A DNA stretch of 64,000 nt from G016234445 sp964438865 (GTDB lineage: Bacteria > Chloroflexota > Dehalococcoidia > Tepidiformales > Tepidiformaceae), in the NCBI GenBank assembly GCA_964438865.1, contig CAYTMI010000001.1:62001-126000 (forward strand), given 5' to 3'. The position numbers were made by a program, and so were the translations under genes. Below, one piece after another: positions 53,021 to 61,609 of the stretch (position 1 is the first letter of the stretch; each line of letters starts with the position of its first letter). Below the pieces are notes generated by a model that had not been told where the DNA came from, did not search any database, and worked only from the letters and a program-made list of their open reading frames with translations.

Positions 53021-53598
53021 AGGAGCCGCCGGCCTTCCGCGAGTTGTTGCAACACCAGCGCGTCAGTCGGGAAGGCGAGTTCTGGCGGTTCCGCCGGGTT
53101 GAAGTAGGCGACGGACGTGAACTCGCCGTCCACGGGGTGAAGCTTGCCGCCCACGGGCGTGCCTTCGAACCAGATACCAACCGTGTGCTGGCGGGCGTTG
53201 TGGAAGTTCGAATGGACGGCCACCACCGGCCCGATCGCTACCTCAAGCCCGGTCTCTTCGGCGAATTCGCGGCGGGCTGCGTCGCGCACGTCTTCGTCCC
53301 ACTCGACGTAGCCGCAGGGGATGCACCAGAGCCCCGCGTAGTCGCCGGTGGCCCGCTGGCCCAGGAGCACACGCCCGTCACCGTCGCGCTGCACCACGGC
53401 CACGCCCACGATCGGGTTCCGGTAGCGGACATAGCCGCAGTTCGTGCAGAAGGGGTACCTGTGGCCACCACGCACGCCGGAGGTCAGCACCTGGCCGCAG
53501 TCGGGGCAGAACCACCCGGGCGGCCGGCCCCCGGCGATGAAGTCGGGCCCGGGCGAGGTTGGGAACTCGTCCTCGTCCCTGGGGTTTACCGTGTTCAC
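53017..53598 (-). CDS. Nudix hydrolase with zinc ribbon
   Basis: A 193-residue protein. A zinc ribbon (CPDCGQVLTSGVRGGHRYPFCTNCGYVRYRNP, about residues 31-63) is followed by a Nudix domain with the box GYVEWDEDVRDAARREFAEETGLEV, which binds Mg2+ and hydrolyses a nucleoside diphosphate linked to another group. The arrangement resembles NudC-like NAD(+)/NADH pyrophosphatases, but the exact substrate is uncertain. GTG 53598 overlaps the upstream stop (GTGA); an ATG further upstream is not supported. Confidence 0.9.
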   Translation of the reverse strand: MNTVNPRDEDEFPTSPGPDFIAGGRPPGWFCPDCGQVLTSGVRGGHRYPFCTNCGYVRYRNPIVGVAVVQRDGDGRVLLGQRATGDYAGLWCIPCGYVEWDEDVRDAARREFAEETGLEVAIGPVVAVHSNFHNARQHTVGIWFEGTPVGGKLHPVDGEFTSVAYFNPAEPPELAFPTDALVLQQLAEGRRLL

Positions 53599-54146
53599 GG
53601 CTGGGGGAGACGCCCGGCGGCCCGGAGCTTGCACAGCGTGACAAGGTCTTCCGCCACCTTGCCGATGGCGATGGCCACACCCTTGTTCGCGGGCGTATCG
53701 CCGTCCCCCCAGTGTTGAGAAGCGCGGGAGATGACCACGTCCGGGACCGCCGCGATCCCGCCGATGTGCCGCATCACCCGGACCACGTCGGTCACTCCCG
53801 GTTCGGCATCGCCGTTCGCCGCGCCGATGATCGCGAAAGGCTTTCCGCCCGCCTGCGGCAGATCGAGGAAGTCGAGGGCGTTCTTGAGGCCACCCGGCAT
53901 CGCCCCGTGGTACGACGGCACCACCAGGAGGAGGGCATCCGCTGCCGCCGCCGCCGCCCGCCAGGCGCCCACCGTCGCCGGGTACTGGTCGTCGGGCCGC
54001 CCGTCCAGCAGCGGCAACGAACCGATTTCGAACGATTCGCACTGCGCCCCGTTCCCTTCGAACACGGAAAGGGCGAAACGGAGGATGCGATCGGAGGTAC
54101 TCCCTGCCCGCAGGCTGCCGTTCACTCCCAATACGCGCGTCGTCAT
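53595..54146 (-). CDS. NADPH-dependent FMN reductase family protein
   Basis: A 183-residue flavodoxin-fold protein. The FMN loop is VNGSLRAGSTSDRILRFAL; the second phosphate/isoalloxazine region is VVPSYHGAMPGGLKNALDFL, followed by KPFAIIGAANGD. These enzymes reduce FMN, quinones or chromate with NAD(P)H. It is the first gene of the operon with the Nudix and IMPase genes; their overlaps are four bases each. The ATG at 54146 is 55 bases from the divergent PfkB gene. Confidence 0.9.
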   Translation of the reverse strand: MTTRVLGVNGSLRAGSTSDRILRFALSVFEGNGAQCESFEIGSLPLLDGRPDDQYPATVGAWRAAAAAADALLLVVPSYHGAMPGGLKNALDFLDLPQAGGKPFAIIGAANGDAEPGVTDVVRVMRHIGGIAAVPDVVISRASQHWGDGDTPANKGVAIAIGKVAEDLVTLCKLRAAGRLPQP

Positions 54147-54189
54147 TGCCGAAGGCTACGCCCGCGCGCGCTCCCCGGCCAGACTACGC

Positions 54190-54195
54190 TAAGCT
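54190..54195 (+). promoter_or_regulatory. -10 element of a leaderless start
   Basis: TAAGCT ends six bases before the ATG at 54202, with no Shine-Dalgarno sequence between them. TACGCT at 54185 is an alternative. Confidence 0.35.
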
Positions 54196-54201
54196 CGGCC
54201 C

Positions 54202-55119
54202 ATGCCGCCCGTCCGGATCGCCGTCCTCGGCAGTTGCATGATGGACCTCGTCGCCCGCGTCCCGCGCCACCCGGAACGCGGCGAAACCGTGTTCGGCAGC
54301 AGCTTCGCGACGGCGATCGGTGGCAAGGGGCTGAACCAGGCCGTCGCCGCCCGCCGCCAGGGCGCCGCGGTCACGCTCATCGGACGAATCGGCGCCGACC
54401 CCTTCGGCAACGAAATCGCGGCCTTCCTCGACCGCGAGCGCGTCAACCGCACCCGCCTCGACGTCGACCCCCTGCTCGGGACGGGCGTCGCCATTCCCCT
54501 GGTGTACGACGACGGCGGCAACAGCATCGTCTCGGTGCCCCGGGCGAACCTCGCGATCACTGCCGCGCACGTCCGGCGGGCTGCTTCGGCCATCCGCAGC
54601 GCAGACCTGCTCCTCCTCCAACTCGAAGTGGCGCTGGACGCCGTCGTCGAAGCGGTCAGGATCGCGGCTGAGGCCGGGGTGCCCATGATCCTGAACACGG
54701 CGCCTGTCGTCCCGCTCCCGCCGGGCCTGCTGGAAACCGTCACCGGGGTGGTCGCAAACGAAATCGAAGCGGCAGCGCTCGCCCCCGGCGCGGACCGAAG
54801 CCCCGCCGGGCAGGCGCAAGCCTTCGTCGCCGACGCCACCCGGTTCGCCGTGGTCACGCTGGGCGCCGAAGGGGCCGTCCTCGCCGACCGCCACGGCGCA
54901 ACTGCAATCGCCGCCTTCCGCGTGCAGGCGGTGGACACCGTCGGGGCCGGGGACGCCTTCTGCGGAGCACTTGGGGTCGCCTATGCAGAGGGTCTGCCCC
55001 TGGAGGAGGCGGTCCGCCGGGCAAACGCAGCCGGTGCGCTGGCCGCCACGCGTCACGGGGCCAGCCCGTCGCTCCCGGGCCGGGACGAAGTCGACCGCCT
55101 CCTCGGCGGGCAAGTGTGA
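54202..55119 (+). CDS. PfkB/ribokinase-family sugar kinase
   Basis: A 305-residue PfkB kinase. It has the N-terminal motif (GSCMMDLVARVPRHPERGETVFGSSFATAIGGKGLNQAVAARRQGA) and the C-terminal signature VDTVGAGDAFCGALGVAYAEG with the catalytic Asp. The short GGKG.NQA stretch is typical of ribokinase and close relatives. Substrate may be ribose or another pentose. The gene stands alone on the plus strand; the -10 sits directly before the ATG. Confidence 0.9.
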   Translation: MPPVRIAVLGSCMMDLVARVPRHPERGETVFGSSFATAIGGKGLNQAVAARRQGAAVTLIGRIGADPFGNEIAAFLDRERVNRTRLDVDPLLGTGVAIPLVYDDGGNSIVSVPRANLAITAAHVRRAASAIRSADLLLLQLEVALDAVVEAVRIAAEAGVPMILNTAPVVPLPPGLLETVTGVVANEIEAAALAPGADRSPAGQAQAFVADATRFAVVTLGAEGAVLADRHGATAIAAFRVQAVDTVGAGDAFCGALGVAYAEGLPLEEAVRRANAAGALAATRHGASPSLPGRDEVDRLLGGQV

Positions 55120-55203
55120 AGTTCGCCACAAGACCAGCGTGCGAGTGATTTGATGGCCGCCCCTGCGGCCGTGATACCCTGAACCTGCCCCCGGGGAGCG
55201 AGT

Positions 55204-56169
55204 TTGACCACCCATCCACAACGTTTCTGCCCGCTCTGCAATCGCGCCTTCACCGCCGGCGAGGCTGTGCTGCGTTGCGCGGGCTGCGATGTCCTCCACC
55301 ATCCCGGCTGCTGGGTAAAGAACGACGGCTGCGCCACCCACGCCGACCACGAAGCACGCCCCGTCGCCGTCGCCTACGAGAACCGCGAGACCGCGATCGC
55401 GGCCCCACACCCGGCCGAGGGCACGCGCGTCCTCAAACCCCAGAAGCCTGCCGGGGACCCGTTCGAACCGGCAGACGGCGACGGGGAAGGTATCGGAGCC
55501 GTCATCGGCGGCGCCCGCCCGCCGATGATCGCTGTGACGGCGCCGCTCCCCCTGCCGCCCACCGGAAACCCGCAAGAACCGGCTCGCTTCGTCCGCCACG
55601 AACCGCCCGAGCCGCTCCATCCGCCCTCGGCGCCCAAGCGCTACGTGCCGGCCCCGCCGTCGCCGCAGGCCGGGGGCCCAAAGCCGCTCCCGAAAATCTA
55701 CGGCCGCCACGGGATCCTCGCCTTCTGGTATGTCCCCGTCGCCGCCCTGCTCGCCATCGGCATCGCGTTCGGCGTCGTCTGGGCGTTCGACCAGCTTGGA
55801 GGCGGCGACGACGGCGCCCCGGCCGTGACCGCGACGGTCACACCCCAGCCCACCGCGAACGGCACGGCCAACGCCGCCGCGACCGCTGGCACGCGCACAC
55901 CGGGCGCCAGCCCCACGACCGCGGGCACCCCGGCCGCCACCGGCAAGTTCCGTCCCGGCGACTTCGCCGTCGTCACCGGGACGGGCGATTGCCTCAACAT
56001 CCGCGTCGCCCCCGGGCGTTCGAACGACGCAATCGAATGCCTGAAAGACGGCGAGACGCTCGCCATCACCGGCGGTCCATCCACCGCCGACGGCCTCACC
56101 TGGTGGAAGGTGAAGATCGGCGCCGGCGAAGGCTGGGGAGCAGAGGACTACCTCTCGAAGAAACCATGA
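55204..56169 (+). CDS. Membrane protein with RING-like zinc finger and SH3b domain
   Basis: A 321-residue protein with three parts. Residues 8-40 hold a cysteine/histidine pattern CPLCNRAFTAGEAVLRCAGCDVLHHPGCWVKNDGC like a prokaryotic RING/PHD finger; a Pro-rich cytoplasmic stretch follows to about 180; one membrane helix is at about 183-203; a Thr/Ala-rich linker and then a bacterial SH3 domain (GDCLNIRVAPGRSNDAIECLKDGETLAITGG, ending WWKVKIGAGEGWGAEDYL) lie outside. TTG 55204 follows GGGGAG. Zinc finger inside and SH3 domain outside is an unusual combination. The ATGA overlap couples it to the next gene. Confidence 0.75.
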   Translation: MTTHPQRFCPLCNRAFTAGEAVLRCAGCDVLHHPGCWVKNDGCATHADHEARPVAVAYENRETAIAAPHPAEGTRVLKPQKPAGDPFEPADGDGEGIGAVIGGARPPMIAVTAPLPLPPTGNPQEPARFVRHEPPEPLHPPSAPKRYVPAPPSPQAGGPKPLPKIYGRHGILAFWYVPVAALLAIGIAFGVVWAFDQLGGGDDGAPAVTATVTPQPTANGTANAAATAGTRTPGASPTTAGTPAATGKFRPGDFAVVTGTGDCLNIRVAPGRSNDAIECLKDGETLAITGGPSTADGLTWWKVKIGAGEGWGAEDYLSKKP

Positions 56170-57365
56170 TCCGTCTCACGGCGCTGCTCCTCGCTGGCCT
56201 CATCCTCGCCGGCTGCCGAGGAGGTTCGGCCGACCCGCCGGAAACGTCCGCGCCCGCGGCCACCGCTTCCACCACCACCGCCACGGAGACGCCCTCGCCG
56301 TCGCCGACGCCGGACCTGTTCGCTTCCGTACCCGCCGACCCCGCTTCGGCGGCGAAAGTGCTCGAACGCGCGATCCCGGTGGGCGCCACCGACCCCTGTC
56401 CCGCAGCCCTGAAATCGTCCTGGAGCGCCCTCTGCGCCAGCGGGGACGTCGATGGAGACGGCAAACCCGACCACGCCTACCTCGTCGCCATCTCTCCGCA
56501 GGACAGCCGCAACCCCACGCCCGCCGCCGTGCTCATCCGCCGGGCGGCCACCGGCAAGTTCGAGACCTTCCCCGTCGACGGCGACGCCGACCGCGGCGAA
56601 CTCGGCCGGGCGATCTTCGGGATCTCCGAGCGGACCGGGGATGTCGCCGCCGAACTCGTCTTCCTCACCACCAGTTGCGGCGCCAGCAACTGCGCCAGCA
56701 CCGTCCGGGTCGAACACTGGGACGGCAGCGCCTGGCGCGACGCCGGCCCCGGGGACGCCATCGACAACCTCGAACGGGCCGAGTGGCAGGGGACGAAAGG
56801 CCTCAGCCGCCTCGTGGTCTATGGCGGCCGCCTGGGGTCCATGGGCGCCGGCCCGACCCGTTCCGTCACCACCACCTACACCTACACGAACGCGCGCTAC
56901 ACCACCCTCAAGGCCGAACCCGACCGCGCCGTCTACCTCTACCACGCCATCCTCGACGCCGACGCCCTCTTCCTCGCCGGGAAGTTCGAACAGGCCACCG
57001 CCGCCTACCTGGCCGCCATCGCCAACAAGGATCTGAAGGACTGGAAAGCCGAGGCCGGCCGCGACCCCGGTCAGCCTGCCCTCTCCGGCTACGCCCTCTT
57101 CCGCATCGCCGTCGCCACCGCCGCCCGAAACCAGGACGCGAACGCCGCCCTCGACGAGGTCATCCGCGCGAGCAAGGAGCCCCTCTTCGTCAACGCCGCC
57201 GAGGCCTTCCGCAAGGGCTACCAGGAGCGCCAGAACGTCCACGGCGCCTGCCTCGCCGTCACCGACTACCTCGCCACCCAGGGCATCCCCGATTACGTGC
57301 GCGAACTCTTCGACTACGGCTACGCCAACCCGCCCCGCACCTACCGCGACATCTGCCCCCTCTGA
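56166..57365 (+). CDS. Lipoprotein, unknown
   Basis: A 399-residue lipoprotein: signal peptide with lipobox LILAGC at about residue 17, a Thr/Ser/Pro linker to about residue 50, then a globular domain. A calcium-loop-like DVDGDGKPDHAYLV at about residue 98 is the FG-GAP/VCBS type. The C-terminal 140 residues look like TPR-type helices (ADALFLAGKFEQATAAYLAAIANKD, ... EAFRKGYQERQN). No enzyme signature. It overlaps the preceding zinc-finger/SH3 gene by four bases, so the two are expressed as a pair and both face the outside. Confidence 0.75.
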   Translation: MIRLTALLLAGLILAGCRGGSADPPETSAPAATASTTTATETPSPSPTPDLFASVPADPASAAKVLERAIPVGATDPCPAALKSSWSALCASGDVDGDGKPDHAYLVAISPQDSRNPTPAAVLIRRAATGKFETFPVDGDADRGELGRAIFGISERTGDVAAELVFLTTSCGASNCASTVRVEHWDGSAWRDAGPGDAIDNLERAEWQGTKGLSRLVVYGGRLGSMGAGPTRSVTTTYTYTNARYTTLKAEPDRAVYLYHAILDADALFLAGKFEQATAAYLAAIANKDLKDWKAEAGRDPGQPALSGYALFRIAVATAARNQDANAALDEVIRASKEPLFVNAAEAFRKGYQERQNVHGACLAVTDYLATQGIPDYVRELFDYGYANPPRTYRDICPL

Positions 57366-57372
57366 CCGGCCG

Positions 57373-58125
57373 CTATGCGCGCACGCTGTTTCGAAGCACC
57401 CCGGACCCGGTGATCTCGACCTCCACCACGTCGCCCGGCTTCAACGGCTGCGGGCTTCCCGGCGTCCCCGTGTAGATGATGTCCCCCGGCACCAGCGTCA
57501 TCACCGCGCTCACGTAGCGCACGATCTCCGGGATGTCGCGGATCAGTTCGTCCGAGCGCCCGTGCTGGACTTCGGCACCGTTCACGCGCGTGTAGAGGTC
57601 GATCTTGTCGTAGTCGAGCCCCGTGACGATGCTGGGGCCGAAGACCCCGAAGGTGTCGCTGCCCTTCGCCCGCCACCACTGGCCGTCCTTGTTCTGCCAT
57701 TCGCGCGCGGAGACGTCGTTGCCGCAGGTGTAGCCGAAGACCGCCGCCAGCGACTCTTCCCGCGTCGCCCGGCTCACCTTCCGCCCGATGACGATCACGA
57801 TCTCGCCCTCCGGGTCGACGCGCCCGGCATCGGGAGGCAGCACGATCTCGTCACCCGGACCGGCGATGCTCGAAAGCGGCTTGAAGAACAGCGTCGGCGG
57901 GTCAGGGATTGGCCGCCCGCCAAGGTGGCTCGCGTAGTTCAGCCCGACGCAGACGATGGACCGCGGCTCGCACGGCGGCAGCAGCCTCACCGACGCCAGC
58001 GGCAGCAATTCGCCCGTGCGCTCCGTCCGCTCCCAGAACGGCTCCCGGACGACGGCGATGGCCTGGCCTTCGAGCACCCCGGCGCCGGTGGTCCCATCGG
58101 TGCGGCGAAAACGGACATAGTTCAT
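57373..58125 (-). CDS. Fumarylacetoacetate hydrolase family protein
   Basis: A 250-residue FAH-family enzyme. The metal-binding motifs are DPEGEIVIVIGRKV, YTCGNDVSAREWQ and IYTGTPGSPQPLKPGDVVEVEITGSG, typical of the hydrolase/decarboxylase group that acts on 2-oxo acids from aromatic or amino-acid breakdown (HpcE/acylpyruvase-like). Length is usual. The ATG at 58125 is 165 bases from the divergent DUF169 gene. No aromatic catabolic gene is adjacent, so the substrate is open. Confidence 0.9.
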   Translation of the reverse strand: MNYVRFRRTDGTTGAGVLEGQAIAVVREPFWERTERTGELLPLASVRLLPPCEPRSIVCVGLNYASHLGGRPIPDPPTLFFKPLSSIAGPGDEIVLPPDAGRVDPEGEIVIVIGRKVSRATREESLAAVFGYTCGNDVSAREWQNKDGQWWRAKGSDTFGVFGPSIVTGLDYDKIDLYTRVNGAEVQHGRSDELIRDIPEIVRYVSAVMTLVPGDIIYTGTPGSPQPLKPGDVVEVEITGSGVLRNSVRA

Positions 58126-58223
58126 GGCAGGCCACCCTTCGTTCCTTCAGCGCGTGCCCCGAGTCTACCGGCCCAGCGTCCTCCGTGCTGTGGCCACTCC
58201 CCCAGACTCCGGAACTCCGTCAC

Positions 58224-58258
58224 CTCGGACCTCGGGACTCGGCCCTCGGTACTCGCTA
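58224..58258 (+). repeat. Five tandem heptamers, CTCGGnn
   Basis: Units CTCGGAC, CTCGGGA, CTCGGCC, CTCGGTA and CTCGCTA follow without gaps, with degenerate CTCCG copies just upstream. The array runs into a TATCAT -10-like element before the DUF169 gene. Confidence 0.5.
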
Positions 58259-58289
58259 TCATCAGCCCATACCACCGGAAGGCCTGCCC

Positions 58290-59105
58290 GTGTCCCTCAT
58301 CTCCTCCGAAGACATCGCCATCGAAGAGCCCGCCAGCTACGACTGGAAGCAGATCGTCGACGACCTCAACGGTCTCCTTCGCCTGAAAACCACGCCCATC
58401 GGCATGAAGATATTCACGACCGTCGAGGAGATGGAGGCGGTCCCGAGGATCCGCCGTCCCCAGTCCGTCCACACGACCGACCAGATCGTCGCCCAGGCCG
58501 CCCGCCTCGGCTGGACCGTCGGCATCACCAACGACGACCTCGTGGGCGCCCAGTGCGGCGCCGTCATCGGCCTCCACCCCCGCGACGACGCCTGGCTCTC
58601 CGGCCGGGGCATGGCCGGCGTCTGGTTCGAAACCCTCGAAGACTCGTCCGCCCACCAGCACGCCATGGATACCGTCCCCGACGGCCGCTACCGGGCGATG
58701 GCCGTCTCGCCGCTCACCTCCGGCCGCCTCGACCCACCCGACATCTGCCTGGTCTACGCGACCCCCGGCCAGATGATCCTCTTCATCAACGGCCTCCAGT
58801 GGAGCGGCTATCGCAAGTTCGATTGGAGCGTCGTCGGCGAATCCTCATGTGCCGACTCGTGGGGGCGGGCGTTGGCGACGGGCCAGCCCAGCCTCTCCAT
58901 CCCCTGTTTCGCCGAACGCCGCTACGGGGGCGTGCTCGACGACGAACTCCTGATGGCGCTGCCCCCGAAGTACCTGCCGAAGGCGATCGCGGGCATGACC
59001 CGGCTCGCATCGAACGGCCTCCGCTACCCCATCCCCCAGTACGGCATCCAGTCGGACGCGCGGGCCGGGCTCGCGGTCAGCTACGGCGAACGGCCAAAAG
59101 CGTAG
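58290..59105 (+). CDS. DUF169 family protein
   Basis: A 271-residue DUF169 protein. The pattern LNGLLRLKTTPIGMKIFTTVEEMEAVPRIRRP, then QIVAQAARLGWTVGITNDDLVGAQCGAVIGLHP, with a cysteine in VGAQCGAV and later SIPCFAERRYGG, matches the family, in which conserved cysteines may bind metal or a flavin-like cofactor. Family function is unknown; several members lie in anaerobic or C1-related clusters. GTG 58290 follows GGAAGG; the open frame continues upstream but is arginine-rich. Confidence 0.82.
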   Translation: MSLISSEDIAIEEPASYDWKQIVDDLNGLLRLKTTPIGMKIFTTVEEMEAVPRIRRPQSVHTTDQIVAQAARLGWTVGITNDDLVGAQCGAVIGLHPRDDAWLSGRGMAGVWFETLEDSSAHQHAMDTVPDGRYRAMAVSPLTSGRLDPPDICLVYATPGQMILFINGLQWSGYRKFDWSVVGESSCADSWGRALATGQPSLSIPCFAERRYGGVLDDELLMALPPKYLPKAIAGMTRLASNGLRYPIPQYGIQSDARAGLAVSYGERPKA

Positions 59106-59113
59106 CGGCCCGC

Positions 59114-59293
59114 TCAGGCGCGGCGGTCGAACCGCGAACCGGCATTCGGGTCGAGCAGTTGGACGATCGCTTCGCCCATCTCCCGCTGCACTCGCGCGAC
59201 CTTGATCGCGGCGGCCACCTGCAACCGGGCGTGAACCCACTCGACCGGCCCGTCGCCCAGCGGCGTCGATGAGACCGCGCGCACAGCGTCCAT
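59114..59293 (-). CDS. YjfB-like putative motility protein
   Basis: A 59-residue protein: MDAVRAVSSTPLGDGPVEWVHARLQVAAAIKVARVQREMGEAIVQLLDP. The length, the MDA start and the long helix followed by LL(D/E)P fit the YjfB family, small proteins of unknown function once linked to motility by name only. ATG 59293 gives the normal family start; 59305 is in frame too. No flagellar gene is in the window. It is convergent with the DUF169 gene, eight bases apart. Confidence 0.6.
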   Translation of the reverse strand: MDAVRAVSSTPLGDGPVEWVHARLQVAAAIKVARVQREMGEAIVQLLDPNAGSRFDRRA

Positions 59294-59374
59294 CCCCGCG
59301 ATCATCGGGGTGCCGTCCGCCCCCGCGGAGTAGCAGCGTGGTGGCACTTCGCGGTTCCCGAAGCAGCGAACCTG

Positions 59375-59380
59375 TTACAT
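59375..59380 (+). promoter_or_regulatory. -10 element upstream of galactokinase
   Basis: TTACAT preceded by TG one base before, ending eight bases before the GTG at 59389. Probably a leaderless or near-leaderless transcript. Confidence 0.35.
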
Positions 59381-59388
59381 TCGGAAAC

Positions 59389-60642
59389 GTGCCCACCCCT
59401 TCCCCTGACTCGATTCGAGCCGCCTTCCGCCTCCGCTTCGGCGAAGACCCCACCGTCATCGTCCGCGCTCCCGGGCGCGTCAACCTGATCGGCGAACACA
59501 CCGACTACTCCGGCCTCCCGGTGCTGCCCATCGCCATCGACCGCGCCCTCCTCGTGGCCTCCGGGCCGGGTCCGGACGGCATCGTCGAAGCCGCCTCAAG
59601 CGCGTTCGAAGGCGACGCCCACCTCGACCGCGCTCACCCCAACGCCGGCCTCACCGCCCCCTGGCACCGCTACCTCGCCGGCGCCCTGGCGGAGCTGGCC
59701 GGCGCCGCCCCCGGAGCGGGCGCCCGCATCTTCGTCGACGGCAACCTCCCCGGCGAGGGTGGCCTCAGCTCGTCTTCCGCGCTCACCAGCGGCGTCCTCG
59801 AAGCGTTGAACCACGCCTGGGGCGCAGGGCTCGACCGCGAGGCCATCGTCCAGCGCGCCATCGTCGCCGAGCGCCACGTCGGCGTCGAAACCGGCGGCAT
59901 GGACCAGGAAGTGATCGTCTTCGCCGAAGCCGGGGCCGCGCTCCGGATCGACTTCAACCCCCCGTCCCGGCGGATCGTCCCGCTGCCGCCCGGCCTGGCC
60001 CTGGTCGTCGCCTATTCCGGCGAAGCGGCCCCCAAGGGCACGACCGCCCGCGAGTCCTACAACGAACGCGTCGTCGGCGCCCGGATCGCTGCCGCCATGC
60101 TCGCCGACTCCGTGGGGCTCGACATCGGCGCCCCTCCCCGCCTCTGCGAAGTCGCTGACATCGACGTCGTCGACATCCTCGTGGACGAACTGCCCGAGCG
60201 CATGTCGGCCCAGGAAGCCGCCCACGGCGCCGGCCTCGACCTCGAACGGCTGGTCCAGTTGACCGCCGACCGCTTCGACACCCGGACCAAGGTGCCGGTG
60301 AAGCGCTTCGCCCGCCACATCCTGGCCGAAGCCATCCGCGTAGACGAAGCCGAGGCCGCCCTCCGCGCCGGCGACCTGACCGCCTTCGGCCGCCTCCTCA
60401 ACGAATCCCACAACAGCCTCCGCGAAGACTTCCGCTGCAGCACTCCCGCCCTCGACCGCCTCTGTGCTGCCATGCGCAAGGCCGGGGCTGTCGGGGCGCG
60501 GCTGACGGGCGCCGGGTTCGGCGGGTTCGCGGTCGCCGTCTGCCCCCCGGGCGCGGTCGAGGCCGTAGTGGCCGCGGCCGAAGCGGCGACAGGCGGTCCG
60601 GCTTTCGAAGTCCACGCCTCCGCGGGCCTCTCGCTGCTGTGA
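59389..60642 (+). CDS. galK: Galactokinase (GHMP family)
   Basis: A 417-residue GHMP sugar kinase. The galactokinase signature is GRVNLIGEHTDYSGLPVLPIAIDRA; the ATP loop is LPGEGGLSSSSALTSGVLEAL; the third motif is GAVGARLTGAGFGGFAVAV. Catalytic Asp in VGVETGGMDQEVIVFAEAG. This fits galactokinase or an N-acetylgalactosamine/arabinose-type kinase. The C-terminal half keeps the usual GHMP length. GTG 59389 is chosen: -10 TTACAT lies eight bases before it and upstream residues are not galactokinase-like. The next gene overlaps by four bases. Confidence 0.88.
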   Translation: MPTPSPDSIRAAFRLRFGEDPTVIVRAPGRVNLIGEHTDYSGLPVLPIAIDRALLVASGPGPDGIVEAASSAFEGDAHLDRAHPNAGLTAPWHRYLAGALAELAGAAPGAGARIFVDGNLPGEGGLSSSSALTSGVLEALNHAWGAGLDREAIVQRAIVAERHVGVETGGMDQEVIVFAEAGAALRIDFNPPSRRIVPLPPGLALVVAYSGEAAPKGTTARESYNERVVGARIAAAMLADSVGLDIGAPPRLCEVADIDVVDILVDELPERMSAQEAAHGAGLDLERLVQLTADRFDTRTKVPVKRFARHILAEAIRVDEAEAALRAGDLTAFGRLLNESHNSLREDFRCSTPALDRLCAAMRKAGAVGARLTGAGFGGFAVAVCPPGAVEAVVAAAEAATGGPAFEVHASAGLSLL

Positions 60643-61361
60643 CCGCGAAGGCCGTCCTCCTTGCCGCCGGGCGGGGGACGCGGCTCGGCGCCCTCACCGC
60701 CAACTACCCGAAGCCGCTCCTCGACGTCGGCGGCCTGCCCATCATCGCCCACACGCTTTCGGGGCTCGCCCGCGCCGGGATCGAAGAGGTCACGATCGTC
60801 ACCGGCCACTTCGCTGAACTGCTCGAAGCCGAGGTCGGGAACGGCGCGGAGTCCGGGCTCGCAGTTCGTTATGTCCGACAAGAACGGCTCGATGGCACCG
60901 CGCGCGCCCTCGCCCTTGCCAGGGACTGGCTTGGCGACGAACGCTTCTTCTTCGGCTGGGGCGACATCCTTGTCCAGCCGGCGAACTATCGCGACGTCAT
61001 CCGCGCCGCCCGCCTGGCCGAGGCCGCCATCGCCGTCAACGACGTCGACGACCCCTGGGCCGGGGGCGCGGTCTACGTTGACACGGACGGCCTTGTGACG
61101 CGCATCGTCGAAAAACCGGCGAAGGGGACCTCGACGACCCGCTGGAACAACGCCGGCTTCGGCGTCCTCGGGCCGCCCCTCTGGCCGGAAATCGACCGCC
61201 TCGAGCCCTCCCCCCGCGGCGAGTACGAACTCCCCAGGGCGATCGCCGCCCTCATCGAGTCTGGCGAACGCGTCCGCGCCGTCCCCGTCGAAGGCCCCTG
61301 GTTCGACATCGGCACCCCCGAAGACCTCGAACGGGCGCGCGAAGCCTACCGGCGGCGCTAA
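60639..61361 (+). CDS. Sugar-1-phosphate nucleotidyltransferase
   Basis: A 240-residue NTP-transferase family enzyme. The N-terminal nucleotide motif is AVLLAAGRGTRLGALTANYPKPLLDVGGLPII, then VRQERLDGTARALALA, FFFGWGDILVQP (metal-binding Asp), and VEGPWFDIGTPEDLERA. It makes an NDP-sugar from a sugar-1-phosphate and NTP; the sugar cannot be told. Being coupled to galactokinase by a GTGA overlap, it probably converts the product of that kinase, giving a two-step activation of a sugar. Confidence 0.88.
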   Translation: MTAKAVLLAAGRGTRLGALTANYPKPLLDVGGLPIIAHTLSGLARAGIEEVTIVTGHFAELLEAEVGNGAESGLAVRYVRQERLDGTARALALARDWLGDERFFFGWGDILVQPANYRDVIRAARLAEAAIAVNDVDDPWAGGAVYVDTDGLVTRIVEKPAKGTSTTRWNNAGFGVLGPPLWPEIDRLEPSPRGEYELPRAIAALIESGERVRAVPVEGPWFDIGTPEDLERAREAYRRR

Positions 61362-61440
61362 CGCGGGTCGCCGGCCCCCGATCGCTCAGCCGCTGACGTT
61401 ACAGAGAGGCGATAGTGTGGGCTTCGCGTCAGGGGCGGTC

Positions 61441-61490
61441 GCGGGGGACGCACCTGCCTTCGAAGTGCTGTCCTGGCAGAAGTCCCCGCC
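61441..61490. other. Two-stem hairpin in intergenic region
   Basis: Outer arms GCGGGGGAC (61441-61449) and GTCCCCGC (61482-61489) pair with one bulged G; inner CTGCC (61454-61458) and GGCAG (61475-61479) form a second stem. No T tract follows. It may be a terminator-like or structured leader element. Confidence 0.4.
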
Positions 61491-61609
61491 GGAGGTTAGG
61501 CCGACCGCCGGGCCAGCCTGACCTCTGACACTTGCGTCCGATCGGCCACCCTCTTCAGGGTCGGGCGGGCCTTGACTCCCGCCGCCGGCGGTCCACCCTC
61601 AGTCCCGCG

